From assembly GCA_946480825.1 (NCBI GenBank), contig CAMLLG010000061.1, positions 1-23,665 of the forward strand: DNA of 23,665 nucleotides, read 5' to 3'. The notes beneath the pieces are model-generated. The model searched no databases and was not told the DNA's origin. It was given only the letters and a program-made list of their open reading frames with translations. This document shows, one piece after another, positions 5,732-15,061 of the stretch; within the stretch, counting starts at the first letter, position 1; the number at the start of each line of letters is the position of its first letter. This stretch comes from an uncultured Lysobacteraceae bacterium. GTDB lineage: Bacteria; Pseudomonadota; Gammaproteobacteria; Xanthomonadales; Xanthomonadaceae. Position numbers and translations under genes: made by a program.

Positions 5732-7561
5732 ATGCACTGCGCGATCGTCCGCCCACTGCGCATCGTCGGCACGGCTTTTTCCCTCGCGCTCGCCGGACTG
5801 GCGTTCGCGGCCCTCGCCGCAGACACGCAACCCGTCGAGGACCCGCGACATCCGCTGGAACTGGAGGCGTTGACCCAGCCGCGCGCGGTGCTCGGGAAAC
5901 TGCCTGCCGCACGAAAGGCGCTGGCGAACAACGATCACGAAGGCCTGGCGAAACTCGCGTTGGCCGAAGCCAATGCCTGTCGGGTCATCGCCGATTACCG
6001 ATGCCAGCGCCGTGCCGGCAACATCGCGATGGCCGAGGCCGACCGCACCGGCAGCGTCTATCTGCAGGTGCGCGCGCGGATCGCGCAGGGGCGCGCGCTG
6101 TCGCGGCTCGGCGACTTCAACAGCGCCGCGCGCACGCTGGCCGAAGCGCAGCAGCGTCTGGGCGCGAGCCCGGACGATGCGCTGATGGCGGATGTGCTGC
6201 TCGCGTACTCGTCCATCAGCGAACGGCTGGGCAAACTCGACGAATCCTATCGCTACGCGAAACAGGGGCTGACCCACGCGTCTGCGGACCGTCTTCCGGA
6301 AATGCGACTGCGACTGCTGCGCAACATGGCGCACATCGCCTCCGATCAGGGGCGCCCGCAGGAAGCGCGCGCGCTGATGCAGGAAGCCAAGACCATCCTG
6401 CCGACCAACCGCGATCCGAAGCTCACCGCCGAAGTGCTGCTGGAAGAAGCCCGCGCGGCGCGCGCACTCGGCGACGCCGACACGGTCGAAGACCTGGGGC
6501 GTCGCATCGGCGCCATCGGCGACCAGTTGCGGAACACGCAACTGCACGGACTCGGCTACGAAACCACGGCGCAGGCGCTGCAGCTCCGCGGCGATTTCCT
6601 CGGAGCGCTCGCGCTGTACCGCAAGGCGCAGGCCGAATTCGCCGCGCTGAAACTGCAGCAGGACGAACTGCGCACGACGCGCGCGATCGTCGACCTGCAG
6701 CTCAAGGGCACGCAGGCGGACACGCTGCCCGCATCGATCGCGCGGCTGATCGAACTGGGCGACCAAAGAAACCGCACCGAGCGCGAGGCCGCGGCCGCGG
6801 ATTTCGAGGAGCGTCTGCGCTACGCCGAAAGCGACGCGGCGCTGGCGCGCGCCAACGCCGAGGCCGAGGCCGAGCGGCTGCGCGCGGAAGTGAACGAAAA
6901 CCGGTTCCGCTTCACGCTGCTGGCCGGGATCCTCGCGCTGTGCACGCTCGGCGTGGTGATCGCGCTGTACCTGCAACAGCGCAAGTATTCGGCGCTGATG
7001 CGCGAGCGCGGCCGCGAGATGGAAATCGCTGTCTCCACCGATTTCCTGACGTCCGTGCACAGCCGCCGCTTCATCACCGAGGCGGGGGAACGCGCGGTCG
7101 AACGCGCGCGCACCGACGCGGCGGAGCATGGAACGGGTCGTGCAGCGGCTCCTGAAACGGATCATGGACTCGCGGTGGCGATCATCGACATCGATCACTT
7201 CAAGCGGATCAACGACCGCTTCGGGCATGCGGTCGGCGACGAGGTGCTGAAGGCCGTCGCCGCCGCGATGCGGGCGGCCTGCCGCGATTCGGATCTGCTC
7301 GGCCGCTACGGCGGCGAAGAGTTCGCGGTGCTGCTGCGCGGCATCCCGTCGGCGCACGTGGCCGCGGCCGTCGAACGCCTGCGCGCGGCGGTCGCCGGCG
7401 TCGTCGTGGTCCATGAGGGCGACACCATCGCGCCCACCGCATCGATCGGCGTCGCCTCTCTGTCGCCCGACGATCGCGATTTCGACAAGCTGCTGATCCG
7501 CGCGGATCGTGCGCTGTACGAAGCGAAGGCGCAGGGGCGGAACCGGGTGGTGCTGGCCTGA
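5732..7561 (+). CDS. Membrane diguanylate cyclase with N-terminal TPR-like sensor domain
   Basis: Predicted 609-aa protein making cyclic di-GMP from two GTP. The ATG at 5732 is preferred because it starts a clean signal peptide (MHCAIVRPLRIVG... to AFAALA-AD, ~31 residues); the frame upstream to 5594 shows no domain. A helical region of TPR-like repeats spans about 45-340 (AYSSISERLGKLDESYRYAK is one), then an Ala/Glu-rich coiled coil (about 345-390), a membrane helix (about 394-416) and a cytoplasmic GGDEF domain (about 440-609). The active site is GGEEF at 527-531. The inhibitory I-site RDSD is at 518-521, exactly five residues ahead, so enzymatic activity with product inhibition is expected. 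The metal-binding IDIDHFKRINDRFGH is intact. Topology suggests a periplasmic TPR sensor; its signal is unknown. It converges on rsmI with an 18-bp gap. Confidence 0.9.
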   Translation: MHCAIVRPLRIVGTAFSLALAGLAFAALAADTQPVEDPRHPLELEALTQPRAVLGKLPAARKALANNDHEGLAKLALAEANACRVIADYRCQRRAGNIAMAEADRTGSVYLQVRARIAQGRALSRLGDFNSAARTLAEAQQRLGASPDDALMADVLLAYSSISERLGKLDESYRYAKQGLTHASADRLPEMRLRLLRNMAHIASDQGRPQEARALMQEAKTILPTNRDPKLTAEVLLEEARAARALGDADTVEDLGRRIGAIGDQLRNTQLHGLGYETTAQALQLRGDFLGALALYRKAQAEFAALKLQQDELRTTRAIVDLQLKGTQADTLPASIARLIELGDQRNRTEREAAAADFEERLRYAESDAALARANAEAEAERLRAEVNENRFRFTLLAGILALCTLGVVIALYLQQRKYSALMRERGREMEIAVSTDFLTSVHSRRFITEAGERAVERARTDAAEHGTGRAAAPETDHGLAVAIIDIDHFKRINDRFGHAVGDEVLKAVAAAMRAACRDSDLLGRYGGEEFAVLLRGIPSAHVAAAVERLRAAVAGVVVVHEGDTIAPTASIGVASLSPDDRDFDKLLIRADRALYEAKAQGRNRVVLA

Positions 7562-7579
7562 CGGTTGCGCGGTCGCGAC

Positions 7580-8428
7580 TCAGCCGGTCGCGATGCCGTA
7601 CAACGCCTTCCTCGGCGCGCCGGTGATCTCCGCGGCCAGCTTCGCGGCGGTCGAGGGCGGCAGATGTTCGATCAGTTTCGCGTAGACGCGGCGGCCTTCG
7701 GCGAGCTGCGCGTCGGCTTCGTCGGTGACGCCCTGGATCAGCAGCACGAACTCGCCCTTGCGCTGGTCGGCGTCGGCGACGACGCGGGCGTGGAGTGCGG
7801 CGAGGCCGCCGTCGAGCACGGTCTCGAAGAGTTTGGTGAGCTCGCGCGCGATCGCGGCCGGGCGGTCGGGGCCGAACGCGGCGATGGCGTCGGCGAGGGT
7901 CTCGTCGATGCGATGCGAGGACTCGTAGAAGATCAGCGTGCGCGCTTCTCCTGCCAGCCGCGCGAGGCGCTCGCGGCGGGCGCCGGCCTTGGCCGGGAGA
8001 AAGCCTTCGAACGCGAAGCGGTCGCTGGGCAGGCCGGCGACGCTGAGCGCGGCGATCAGCGCGCAGGCCCCGGGGATCGGGCTGACCCGGAGGCCGGCCG
8101 CACGGGCCGCGGCGACCAGCCGATAGCCCGGGTCGCTGACCAGCGGGGTGCCGGCGTCGGAAACCAGCGCCAGCGACTCGCCGGCCTGCAGCCGGGCGAC
8201 GAGGCGTTCGGCCAGGCCCGCCTCGTTGTGCTCGTGCAGCGCGATCAGCGACTGTTCGACGCCGTAGTGCGCCAGCAACTGACGGGTATGGCGGGTGTCC
8301 TCGGCGCAGATCGCGGCCACCCCGCGCAGGGTCTCCAGCGCCCGCGGCGAGAGATCGCCGAGATTGCCGATGGGCGTGGCGACGACGAAAAGCGTTCCGG
8401 CGGCGCGCGCGGCGGTGGGGCTGGACAT
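7580..8428 (-). CDS. rsmI: 16S rRNA (cytidine(1402)-2'-O)-methyltransferase RsmI
   Basis: SAM-dependent tetrapyrrole-methylase-fold enzyme (formerly YraL) that 2'-O-methylates C1402 of 16S rRNA, the same nucleotide targeted by RsmH encoded earlier in this window. It is 282 aa. Motifs are GTLFVVATPIGNLGDLSPRA (residues about 11-30), CAEDTRHTRQLL (about 41-52), SDAGTPLVSDPGYRLV (about 90-105), IPGACALIAALSVAGLP (about 117-133) and FYESSHRI (about 166-173). It diverges from lpoA, 89 bp away. This rsmI/lpoA/yraN neighbourhood is conserved in Gammaproteobacteria. Confidence 0.96.
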   Translation of the reverse strand: MSSPTAARAAGTLFVVATPIGNLGDLSPRALETLRGVAAICAEDTRHTRQLLAHYGVEQSLIALHEHNEAGLAERLVARLQAGESLALVSDAGTPLVSDPGYRLVAAARAAGLRVSPIPGACALIAALSVAGLPSDRFAFEGFLPAKAGARRERLARLAGEARTLIFYESSHRIDETLADAIAAFGPDRPAAIARELTKLFETVLDGGLAALHARVVADADQRKGEFVLLIQGVTDEADAQLAEGRRVYAKLIEHLPPSTAAKLAAEITGAPRKALYGIATG

Positions 8429-8517
8429 GGCGGCGGCTCGCTCGGCTTCGTCGTGGGCGGTTAGAATCCTAGCAGGCGGTCGATCGACCCCTGTTCACTA
8501 TTCCAAGGGTTGCGGCG

Positions 8518-9921
8518 ATGGCGAAGGCGATGCGGTCAAAGACGATGGCGTGGTTGTGTGCGGGTCTGATGGCCGCGGGCCTGACCGCCTGCGTGCCGAC
8601 CCAGACCAAGCCGAACAGGCCGGTCGCCCATCGCGTGAATCCGGCCATCGCCCAGGCCTCCGCGCTGGCGAAAAACCACGAAACCCTCAGCGGCCAGGCC
8701 AAGACCGACACCGCGCGCGAGATCGAACGTCTGGTCGCCGGTCTCGACAATGCCACCCTCGGCACCGAGGCGGCGATGATCGGCGAGGGCGATCCGGTCT
8801 ACAACTTCGTCGGCCGCGAACTGCTGCGCCGCGGACTGCCGCTGCCGCGTCCGTTCGACCGCGAAGGCACCTGGCGCTTCAACGCCGGCGACCGCGCCCC
8901 GGCCGATCGCGACGGCTACCGTCCGCCGCGCAAGCTCGCGGTACTGTTGCCGCTGACCGGCGCCATGGCCACCGCCGCTTCGCCGGTGCGCGACGGTCTG
9001 CTCGCCGGCTATTACGGCGAACATCGCCAGCGACCGGAGATGGTGTTCTACGACACCACCGGCACACCCGCGGGTACGCTCGCCGCCTATCAGAAGGCCA
9101 CGGCCGAGGGCGCCGACTACGTGCTGGGGCCGCTGGGCCGCGACGAGGTGAGCGCACTGTTCAAGGATACGTCGCTGTCCGTGCCGGTACTGGCGCTGAA
9201 CCGCGGCCCGGCCGCGCCGCCCAACGGCAACGCCAGCTTCGCGCTGGCGCCCGAGGACGACGGCATCGCCGCCGCCGAATATCTGCTGTCGCGCAAGGTC
9301 CGCCGGGTGCTGGTGCTGGTCGGCGGCGACGACGGCATGCGCCGCAGCGTCGCCGCGTTCCGCGATCATCTGGGCAGCCGCGGCGGCAGCGTGGTCGAGA
9401 CCATTTCCGTCGCCGAAAAACCCGCGGACGCCACCTCGGCGCTGCTGGCGGCGGCGCAGAAGGAAGGCGGCGTCGACGCCGTCTTCATCGCGCTCAAGGG
9501 CACGCAGGCGCGCGCGCTGGCGCCGCAGCTCGCCGCGGCCGGGTTGGGCGCGAAGCCGCGCGTGGCCACCGCGCAGTTGCTCTCGGGCACCGGCAAGCCG
9601 GAGCAGGACAAGGCGCTGGACGGCATCGCCTTTCCGGCCGAAACCTGGTCGGTGCAGGGCGTCCCGGGCCTGCCCTCGGCGGAAGCCACCGGCAAGGGAC
9701 TGAATACTGCACGCGGCCCGGCCGCCAAACTGTTCGCCTTCGGCTACGACGCGTGGCTGCTCACCGGCTATCTCGAACGCCTCGCGCGCGACGCCAACGG
9801 CAAGGTCGACGGCGCCACCGGCGCGCTGCGCATCGACGGCTTCGGCAACATCGTCCGCAGTCCGGCGTGGTCGACCTTCAGCGACGGGCTGGTCGTCGTC
9901 GTCGCGCGCAGTGGCGACTGA
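8518..9921 (+). CDS. lpoA: Penicillin-binding protein activator LpoA-like lipoprotein
   Basis: Outer-membrane lipoprotein that in E. coli reaches through the periplasm to stimulate PBP1A. It has a lipoprotein signal with lipobox LTAC and lipidated Cys25. After ~110 residues comes a periplasmic-binding-protein-like (Leu/Ile/Val-binding fold) domain from about 135 to 460: [61 protein letters not shown]. At 467 aa it is much shorter than E. coli LpoA because the helical TPR N-domain is nearly absent. AAGGG ~10 nt upstream may serve as ribosome binding site. It overlaps yraN by 11 bp. The PBP1A link is inferred from E. coli. Confidence 0.88.
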   Translation: MAKAMRSKTMAWLCAGLMAAGLTACVPTQTKPNRPVAHRVNPAIAQASALAKNHETLSGQAKTDTAREIERLVAGLDNATLGTEAAMIGEGDPVYNFVGRELLRRGLPLPRPFDREGTWRFNAGDRAPADRDGYRPPRKLAVLLPLTGAMATAASPVRDGLLAGYYGEHRQRPEMVFYDTTGTPAGTLAAYQKATAEGADYVLGPLGRDEVSALFKDTSLSVPVLALNRGPAAPPNGNASFALAPEDDGIAAAEYLLSRKVRRVLVLVGGDDGMRRSVAAFRDHLGSRGGSVVETISVAEKPADATSALLAAAQKEGGVDAVFIALKGTQARALAPQLAAAGLGAKPRVATAQLLSGTGKPEQDKALDGIAFPAETWSVQGVPGLPSAEATGKGLNTARGPAAKLFAFGYDAWLLTGYLERLARDANGKVDGATGALRIDGFGNIVRSPAWSTFSDGLVVVVARSGD

Positions 9922-10288
9922 CAGCCGGCGTACGCAGGGCGCGCGCATCGAAGCGCTCGCCCGCGACTTCCTGCAGCGGCAGGGCCTGACGCCGGTCGCC
10001 GCCAACGCGAATTACCGCGGCGGCGAACTCGATCTGGTGATGCGCGACGGCGAGACGCTGGTGTTCGTCGAGGTGCGCTACCGGCGAAGCGCGGGATTCG
10101 GCGGCGGCGCCGGATCGATCGGGACCGCGAAACGCCGCAAGACCGTGCTCGCCGCCGAACTCTTTCTCGCCGGACATCGCGAATACGCCCGCCTGCCCTG
10201 CCGCTTCGACGTGATCGACGCCAGCGGCGATGCCGACGCGCCCGACTTCGACTGGCTACGCGACGCGTTCCGCGCCGACGATGCCTGA
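9911..10288 (+). CDS. yraN: YraN family (UPF0102) endonuclease-like protein
   Basis: 125-aa protein with the restriction-endonuclease-like fold of UPF0102. The GTG at 9911 lies inside the end of lpoA (11-bp overlap) and gives the typical YraN opening [33 protein letters not shown]. Putative nuclease residues follow the family pattern: early Glu in the first helix, ELD in [10 protein letters not shown], and the E-x-R core of LVFVEVRYR. The C-terminus has the conserved PCRFDVI segment. Biological role is not established. Gene order rsmI-lpoA-yraN supports the assignment. Confidence 0.93.
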   Translation: MATDSRRTQGARIEALARDFLQRQGLTPVAANANYRGGELDLVMRDGETLVFVEVRYRRSAGFGGGAGSIGTAKRRKTVLAAELFLAGHREYARLPCRFDVIDASGDADAPDFDWLRDAFRADDA

Positions 10289-10640
10289 CCTGCGGATGCC
10301 CGCCACGACCATGACCCCGACCGATCGCGTGCAGCGCCAGCTCGACGCCTACAACGCGCACGATCTCGATGCGTTCGTCGACTGTTTCAGCGACGATGTC
10401 CGTCTGTTCCGGATGCCGGCGGAGACACCGACCACCGTGGGCAAGCCGGCGCTGCGCGCGTTCTACGCCGAACATCGTTTTTCGATCCCGTCCCTGTGCG
10501 CCGAACTGCTCGCGCGGATCGCGGCCGGCGACAAGGTCGTCGATCACGAACGCATCCACGGCCTCGGCGACGAGCCTGTCGAGATGCTCGCGGTGTATCG
10601 CGTCCGCGACGACCGCATCGCCGAGGTCTGGTTTTTTTGA
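10281..10640 (+). CDS. NTF2-like / SnoaL-type small protein
   Basis: Predicted 119-aa cytosolic protein of the nuclear transport factor 2-like superfamily. It shows the helix [29 protein letters not shown] (residues about 14-42), the small-molecule pocket strands and the closing strand [14 protein letters not shown]. The ATG at 10281 overlaps the yraN stop by 8 bp; an internal ATG at 10311 (MTPTDRVQ) fits where homology begins and is an equal candidate. Members of this fold are enzymes or ligand binders, and nothing here fixes which. It is part of the co-directional run lpoA-yraN-this gene-ydjM-like-FAD oxidase. Confidence 0.8.
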   Translation: MPDLRMPATTMTPTDRVQRQLDAYNAHDLDAFVDCFSDDVRLFRMPAETPTTVGKPALRAFYAEHRFSIPSLCAELLARIAAGDKVVDHERIHGLGDEPVEMLAVYRVRDDRIAEVWFF

Positions 10641-10652
10641 CCTGATCCGCAG

Positions 10653-11204
10653 ATGCCGACCCTCCTCACGCATGCGGTCGTGCCGCTCGCGCTGGGTCTC
10701 GCGCTAGGGCGCGGGACGCTGTCGCCGCGACTGGTCGCGGCCGGCGTGCTCGCCACGATCGCGCCGGACTTCGACACCATCGCCTTCAAACTCGGCATCG
10801 CCTATGCCGATCAATTCGGACATCGCGGGGCCAGTCATTCGCTGGCGATCGCGCTGCTGGTCGGCGTGCTCGGCGCATCGATCGCACCGTGGCTGCGCAC
10901 GACGCGGCTCCGGGCCTGGCTGTTCCTCGCGTTCTGCACCGCCTCGCATCCGCTGCTGGATGCGTTGACCGACGGCGGACTCGGCGTCGCGCTGCTGTGG
11001 CCGTGGGCGGACGAACGTTTCTTCGCGTCGTGGCGGCCGATCGCGGTATCGCCGATCGGTGCCGGATTCTTCAGCGCACGCGGCGTCGCGGTGCTGTGGT
11101 CGGAACTGCAATGGGTGTGGTTTCCGTGCACGATGCTGGCGCTGCAATGGGCCGCCATCCGCAAGCATTTCGCCGAACGCCGCGCCTGGCGGCAACGACC
11201 ATGA
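10653..11204 (+). CDS. YdjM/DUF457-type inner-membrane metal-dependent hydrolase
   Basis: 183-aa integral membrane protein with about four hydrophobic segments (near residues 5-20, 25-42, 62-82 and 88-105, with another at about 155-170). The family's metal-ligand pattern is visible: HAVVPLALG near the N-terminus, APDFDTIAF at about 37-45, HRGASHSLAIALLVG at about 57-71 and ASHPLLDALTDGG at about 96-108. E. coli YdjM is an SOS-induced relative of unknown substrate. It begins 12 bp after the NTF2-like gene and ends 22 bp before the FAD oxidase. Confidence 0.85.
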   Translation: MPTLLTHAVVPLALGLALGRGTLSPRLVAAGVLATIAPDFDTIAFKLGIAYADQFGHRGASHSLAIALLVGVLGASIAPWLRTTRLRAWLFLAFCTASHPLLDALTDGGLGVALLWPWADERFFASWRPIAVSPIGAGFFSARGVAVLWSELQWVWFPCTMLALQWAAIRKHFAERRAWRQRP

Positions 11205-11226
11205 CCGCACGACATACAATCCGGCC

Positions 11227-12621
11227 ATGAGCGCTTCATCCGCCGATCTGCCCGCCGATCTGATCCGCACGCTCGCCGCATCGCTGGGCGACGGTTTCCG
11301 CACCGATGCGGACGAACGGATGACCTACGGTTACGACAATTCGCGACGCCAGGCACTGCCGGCCGCGGTCGCACTGCCGACCACGCGCGAACAGGTCGTC
11401 GCGCTGGTGCGCGAATGCCGCACGCATCGGGTGCCGGTGATCGCGCGCGGACGCGGCACCAACACCACCGGCGCCGCGGTGCCGACCGCAGGCGGCATCG
11501 TGGTCTCGTTCGAACGCATGCGCCGGATCGTCGACGTGAGTCCCGGCGACCGCTGCGCGGTGGTCGAACCCGGCGTGTTGAACGGCGACCTGCAGCGCGC
11601 GCTGCAACCGCACGGGCTGTTCTGGCCGCCGGACCCGACCAGCGCCGACTTCTCCACCGTCGGCGGCAATCTCGCCTGCAACGCCGGCGGTCCGCGCGCG
11701 GTGAAATACGGCGCCAGCCGCGACAACGTGCTGGCGCTGACCGCGGTGACCGGCACCGGCGAACTGATCCACTGCGGCAGCGCGACCACCAAGGGCGCGA
11801 CCGGCTACGACCTGCAGCGCCTGCTGGTCGGCAGCGAGGGCACGCTGGCGCTGATCGTCGAAGCGACACTGAAGCTGACGCCGCTGGCGGACGCGCGGCG
11901 CGCGATCCGCGCGCGCTATCGCGATGTCGAATCCGCGGCGGCGGCGGTGGCGCGGCTGATGGCGCAGCCGGCGACGCCGTCGATGCTGGAATTCATGGAC
12001 GGCGACGCGGTGCGGCTGGCGCGCACGATCGGCGGCGCCGATCTGCCCGCGGACACCGGCGCGCTGCTGATGATCGAAGCCGACGGCGACGCGCACACAT
12101 TGCCGCATGTCGTCGACGCCTTGATCCGCGCGGCGCAGGGCGACGGCTGTCTGGACGCCCTGCCCGCCGCCGACGAGACCGCGCGCGAACGGCTGTGGGC
12201 CGCGCGCAAGGCGCTGTCGCCTGCGCTGCGCAGCCTCGCGCCGGGCAAGATCAACGAAGACGTGGTGGTGCCGGTGTCGCGCATTCCCGCGCTGGTCGCC
12301 GGCGTGCGCGCGATCTCCCGCGAACGCGCGTTGCCGATCGTCTGCTTCGGTCATGCCGGCAACGGCAACCTGCACGTGAATCTGATGTACGACCCGGCCG
12401 ACGCGGATCAACACGCGCGCGCGCAGACCGCGATGGGCGAAGTCTTCGCGCTGACGCTCTCGCTCGGCGGCACGCTCTCCGGCGAGCACGGCATCGGCCT
12501 GGCGAAGCGCGACTTCATGCCGCAGGCGATCGACGCGCCGACGCTGGCGATGATGCGGGCGGTGAAGGCCGCGTTCGATCCCGACGGCATCCTCAACCCG
12601 GGCAAACTATTGCCGCCGTGA
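11227..12621 (+). CDS. FAD-linked oxidase, GlcD / D-lactate / D-2-hydroxyglutarate dehydrogenase family
   Basis: 464-aa flavoprotein expected to oxidise a D-2-hydroxy acid to the 2-keto acid. The ATG at 11227 gives the natural MSASSADLPADLIRTLAASL start; the upstream open frame overlaps the preceding gene. The FAD_binding_4 domain covers about 40-220: VPVIARGRGTNTTGAAV binds pyrophosphate, then TVGGNLACNAGGPRAVKYG and ATGYDLQRLLVGSEGTLALI. The FAD-oxidase C-terminal domain follows, with GHAGNGNLHVNL and the SGEHGIGLAKR segment supplying likely metal/substrate ligands. Substrate cannot be fixed from sequence; glycolate, lactate and 2-hydroxyglutarate are all possible, and no GlcE/GlcF genes lie next to it, which argues against a glycolate oxidase complex. 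It is convergent with thiL. Confidence 0.9.
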   Translation: MSASSADLPADLIRTLAASLGDGFRTDADERMTYGYDNSRRQALPAAVALPTTREQVVALVRECRTHRVPVIARGRGTNTTGAAVPTAGGIVVSFERMRRIVDVSPGDRCAVVEPGVLNGDLQRALQPHGLFWPPDPTSADFSTVGGNLACNAGGPRAVKYGASRDNVLALTAVTGTGELIHCGSATTKGATGYDLQRLLVGSEGTLALIVEATLKLTPLADARRAIRARYRDVESAAAAVARLMAQPATPSMLEFMDGDAVRLARTIGGADLPADTGALLMIEADGDAHTLPHVVDALIRAAQGDGCLDALPAADETARERLWAARKALSPALRSLAPGKINEDVVVPVSRIPALVAGVRAISRERALPIVCFGHAGNGNLHVNLMYDPADADQHARAQTAMGEVFALTLSLGGTLSGEHGIGLAKRDFMPQAIDAPTLAMMRAVKAAFDPDGILNPGKLLPP

Positions 12622-12662
12622 ACAACGCGCCGCGACCGATGCGGCGCAACTGATGCGGCGCA

Positions 12663-13631
12663 TCAATCCACGAAATGATCGTAGCCGCGGCCCGACGGCG
12701 TCCACGCCGCACCCGCGGCATCGGTAACGACGATGCGCGCGGCATCCGCGGCGACGATCCGGCCGATCCGCGTCGCTGCGACATCGCAGGCATCCATCGC
12801 CGCTTGCACGTCCAGGCGCGCGGTTTTCGGCGCGGTGAAGCACAACTCGTAATCGTCGCCGCCGGCGGCCTGCAGCGCGCGCAACGTGTCGCGATCGCAG
12901 GCGGCGCGCAGCGCCTCCGAGGCCGGCAGCGCATCGATGTCGATCGTCGCGCCGACACGGCTCATCGCGCAGACATGGCCGAGATCGGCGAGCAGTCCGT
13001 CCGACACATCGATGCAGGCATGGGCGATGCCGGTCAACGCCCGGCCCGCGGCGATCCGCGGCGTCGGCCGGTCGAGACGGGCGCGCAGCGCGGCATCGAC
13101 GGCATCGCCCGCACGCCATTGCCGCAACGCGGCCGCGGCGTCGCCGAGCGTGCCGGTCACCCAGACGTCGTCGCCGATGCGCGCGGCATCGCGACGCAAT
13201 GCGCCCCGCGATTCGAGCAGACCGTGCGCGGTCACGCAGACCGACAGCGGCCCGCGGGTGGTGTCGCCGCCGATCAGCGCAACCTCGTGGCGCGCGGCGA
13301 GCGACAGGAAACCGTCGAGAAAGGCGTCGATCCACGCGGCGTCGGACTGCGGCAACGACAGCGACAGCGTGCACCATGCCGGCGTCGCGCCCATCGCGGC
13401 GAGATCGGACAGATTCACCGCCAGCGCTTTCCAGCCGATGTCGGCGGCCGCGGTCTCCGCCGGAAAATGCACGCCGGCATTCAGTGTGTCCATCGCCACG
13501 ACCAGATGGCGGTGCGGCGGCGGCGCGACGATCGCGGCGTCGTCGCCGATGCCGAGGATCACGTCGTCGCGCGCGGCGACGCGGGCGCGGATGCGGGCGA
13601 TCAGGTCGAATTCGGAAGCGCGGGCGGCCAT
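12663..13631 (-). CDS. thiL: Thiamine-monophosphate kinase ThiL
   Basis: 322-aa ATP-dependent kinase that makes thiamine pyrophosphate from thiamine monophosphate, the last step of cofactor synthesis. PurM-like fold motifs are present: GIGDDAAIV at 27-35, the MDT at about 47-49, IGWKALAVNLSDLAAMGA at about 65-82, LIGGDTTRGPLSV at about 119-131, CIDVSDGLLADLGH at about 203-216 and GGDDYELCF at about 258-266. ThiL usually follows nusB directly in gammaproteobacteria; here 5.3 kb of oppositely oriented peptide-cassette DNA separates them. It would therefore need its own promoter in 13632-13786, shared with the divergent HlyD gene. The 41-bp gap to the convergent FAD gene holds an 11-bp direct repeat. 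Confidence 0.96.
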   Translation of the reverse strand: MAARASEFDLIARIRARVAARDDVILGIGDDAAIVAPPPHRHLVVAMDTLNAGVHFPAETAAADIGWKALAVNLSDLAAMGATPAWCTLSLSLPQSDAAWIDAFLDGFLSLAARHEVALIGGDTTRGPLSVCVTAHGLLESRGALRRDAARIGDDVWVTGTLGDAAAALRQWRAGDAVDAALRARLDRPTPRIAAGRALTGIAHACIDVSDGLLADLGHVCAMSRVGATIDIDALPASEALRAACDRDTLRALQAAGGDDYELCFTAPKTARLDVQAAMDACDVAATRIGRIVAADAARIVVTDAAGAAWTPSGRGYDHFVD

Positions 13632-13786
13632 GCGCTATGGTGACACAGGGCCACCGGCCGCTCCGGCGACGGTGCGCGCTCGATTGGCGGGCGGGGCGCT
13701 TTCTGGAACCATACCGGCTCGTCCGCCGCGACGGTCCCGCACGACGACCGATCCGGGGGAATGTTCCGCCGGCATGGAGGATGTGG

Positions 13787-15061
13787 ATGACGGACAACCT
13801 GTTCAGGCCGGAGGTCAGCCAGGCGCGCGGAGACGCGTGGCTCGGCACCACGCGGCTGCCGTCGCCGCGGATCGCCTGGCCGATGACCGTGCTGGCGCTG
13901 GCGCTGATCGCCTGCGTGGCCGCGCTGCTGTTCTTCGGCCAGCATGTGCGCAAGGTGCGCGTGCAGGGCCTGCTGGTGCCGTCGCAGGGTCTGCTCGCCG
14001 CGGTCTCGCCGAACACCGGCGTGGTGATGTCGGTGAAGATCGCGGAAGGCGACACCGTCGATGCGCGCCAGCCGCTGATCGAAATCGCTTCCTCGGTGGA
14101 AGGCGCGCGCTGGTCCACCGGCGAGGCCGGCGCCACCGTCGCCGGCCAATTGGAACGCCAACGCGATCTGATCGAAGCGGACATGGATGTGCTCGCGACC
14201 ACGCGCGCGCGCGATGCCGATGCGCTGCGCGAACGCCTGGCCGCGCTGCGCGGCGAAGTCGCCGCGACCGAACGCACGCTGCAATTGCGCGAACGCCAGG
14301 CCATGCAGGCGCAGGACCTGCTCGAACGCATCCGCCCGCTGCAGCGCGAGCGGATCGTCAGCGACGTGCAGATCGCCCAGTACGAAGCCACCGCCACCGA
14401 AGCGCGCGCCGCCGCGGAAGACGCCCGCAATGCACGGTCGCAGGCGCAGCGCAGGCTCGACGACGCCGAAACCGCGCTGTCGGCGCTGCAGTCCTCGTCG
14501 TCGCTGCGGCGCAACGACCTGGAAAGGCGTCTGGCCGATCTGTCGCAGGTCGCCGCGCGCAATGCGGCCGACGATGGCGCGCTGGTCCGCGCACCGCGCC
14601 GCGGCGTGGTGTCGGGGCTGGCGGTGGAGGCCGGGCAATCGGTCGCGCGCGGGCAACGCCTGTTGTCGCTGATTCCGGAAGGCTCGGTGCTGCACGCCGA
14701 ACTGTGGGCGCCGAGCGACGCCATCGGCGAACTGATCCCGGGCACGCCGGTGGCGCTGCGCTATCGCGCGTTCCCGTTCCGCCGCTACGGTGTGCAATCC
14801 GGACGGGTGGTCTCGGTATCGCGCTCGGCGCTGTCGCCGGAAGAGATCCGCAGGCGCAACGGCCTGCAGACCGACGCGCCCGCGTATCGCGTGCTGGTCG
14901 CGCTCGATCCGCAGATCGATCGCGGCAACGGCCGCGCACTGCCGCTGCGCGCCAGCATGACCCTGGAGGCCGACCTGCTGCTGGAGAGGCGCCGGCTGTA
15001 CGAATACGTGTTTTTTCCCGGCGGCAACGGCGGCGGCAAACGCGAGGGAAGCGGCACATGA
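13787..15061 (+). CDS. HlyD-family periplasmic adaptor of a peptide exporter
   Basis: 424-aa membrane-fusion protein linking the inner-membrane exporter encoded next to it with an outer-membrane channel. A short cytoplasmic N-terminus is followed by a membrane helix (WPMTVLALALIACVAALLFF, about 29-48). Then come a half-lipoyl domain (VSPNTGVVMSVKIAEGDTV), a long Arg/Ala/Glu-rich coiled-coil hairpin (about 120-255), the second lipoyl half (VRAPRRGVVSGLAVEAGQS) and a beta-barrel domain. The ATG at 13787 is chosen because GGAGG (13776-13780) is 6 nt upstream; an in-frame ATG at 13781 is too close. It overlaps the ABC transporter start by 4 bp. First gene of the peptide cassette; it diverges from thiL. 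No TolC gene is in the window. Confidence 0.92.
   Translation: MTDNLFRPEVSQARGDAWLGTTRLPSPRIAWPMTVLALALIACVAALLFFGQHVRKVRVQGLLVPSQGLLAAVSPNTGVVMSVKIAEGDTVDARQPLIEIASSVEGARWSTGEAGATVAGQLERQRDLIEADMDVLATTRARDADALRERLAALRGEVAATERTLQLRERQAMQAQDLLERIRPLQRERIVSDVQIAQYEATATEARAAAEDARNARSQAQRRLDDAETALSALQSSSSLRRNDLERRLADLSQVAARNAADDGALVRAPRRGVVSGLAVEAGQSVARGQRLLSLIPEGSVLHAELWAPSDAIGELIPGTPVALRYRAFPFRRYGVQSGRVVSVSRSALSPEEIRRRNGLQTDAPAYRVLVALDPQIDRGNGRALPLRASMTLEADLLLERRRLYEYVFFPGGNGGGKREGSGT

Noticed and set aside
8462..8467. TAGAAT as a -10 box for lpoA
   Set aside because: It is a good -10 match, but no -35-like hexamer is found 16-18 bp upstream, so it was not listed as a promoter.
12638..12662. 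GATGCGGCGCA repeated twice between the FAD oxidase and thiL, possible bidirectional terminator
   Set aside because: It is a short direct repeat with only a weak GATGCG/CGCATC stem and no T-run on either strand, so it is not supported as a terminator.
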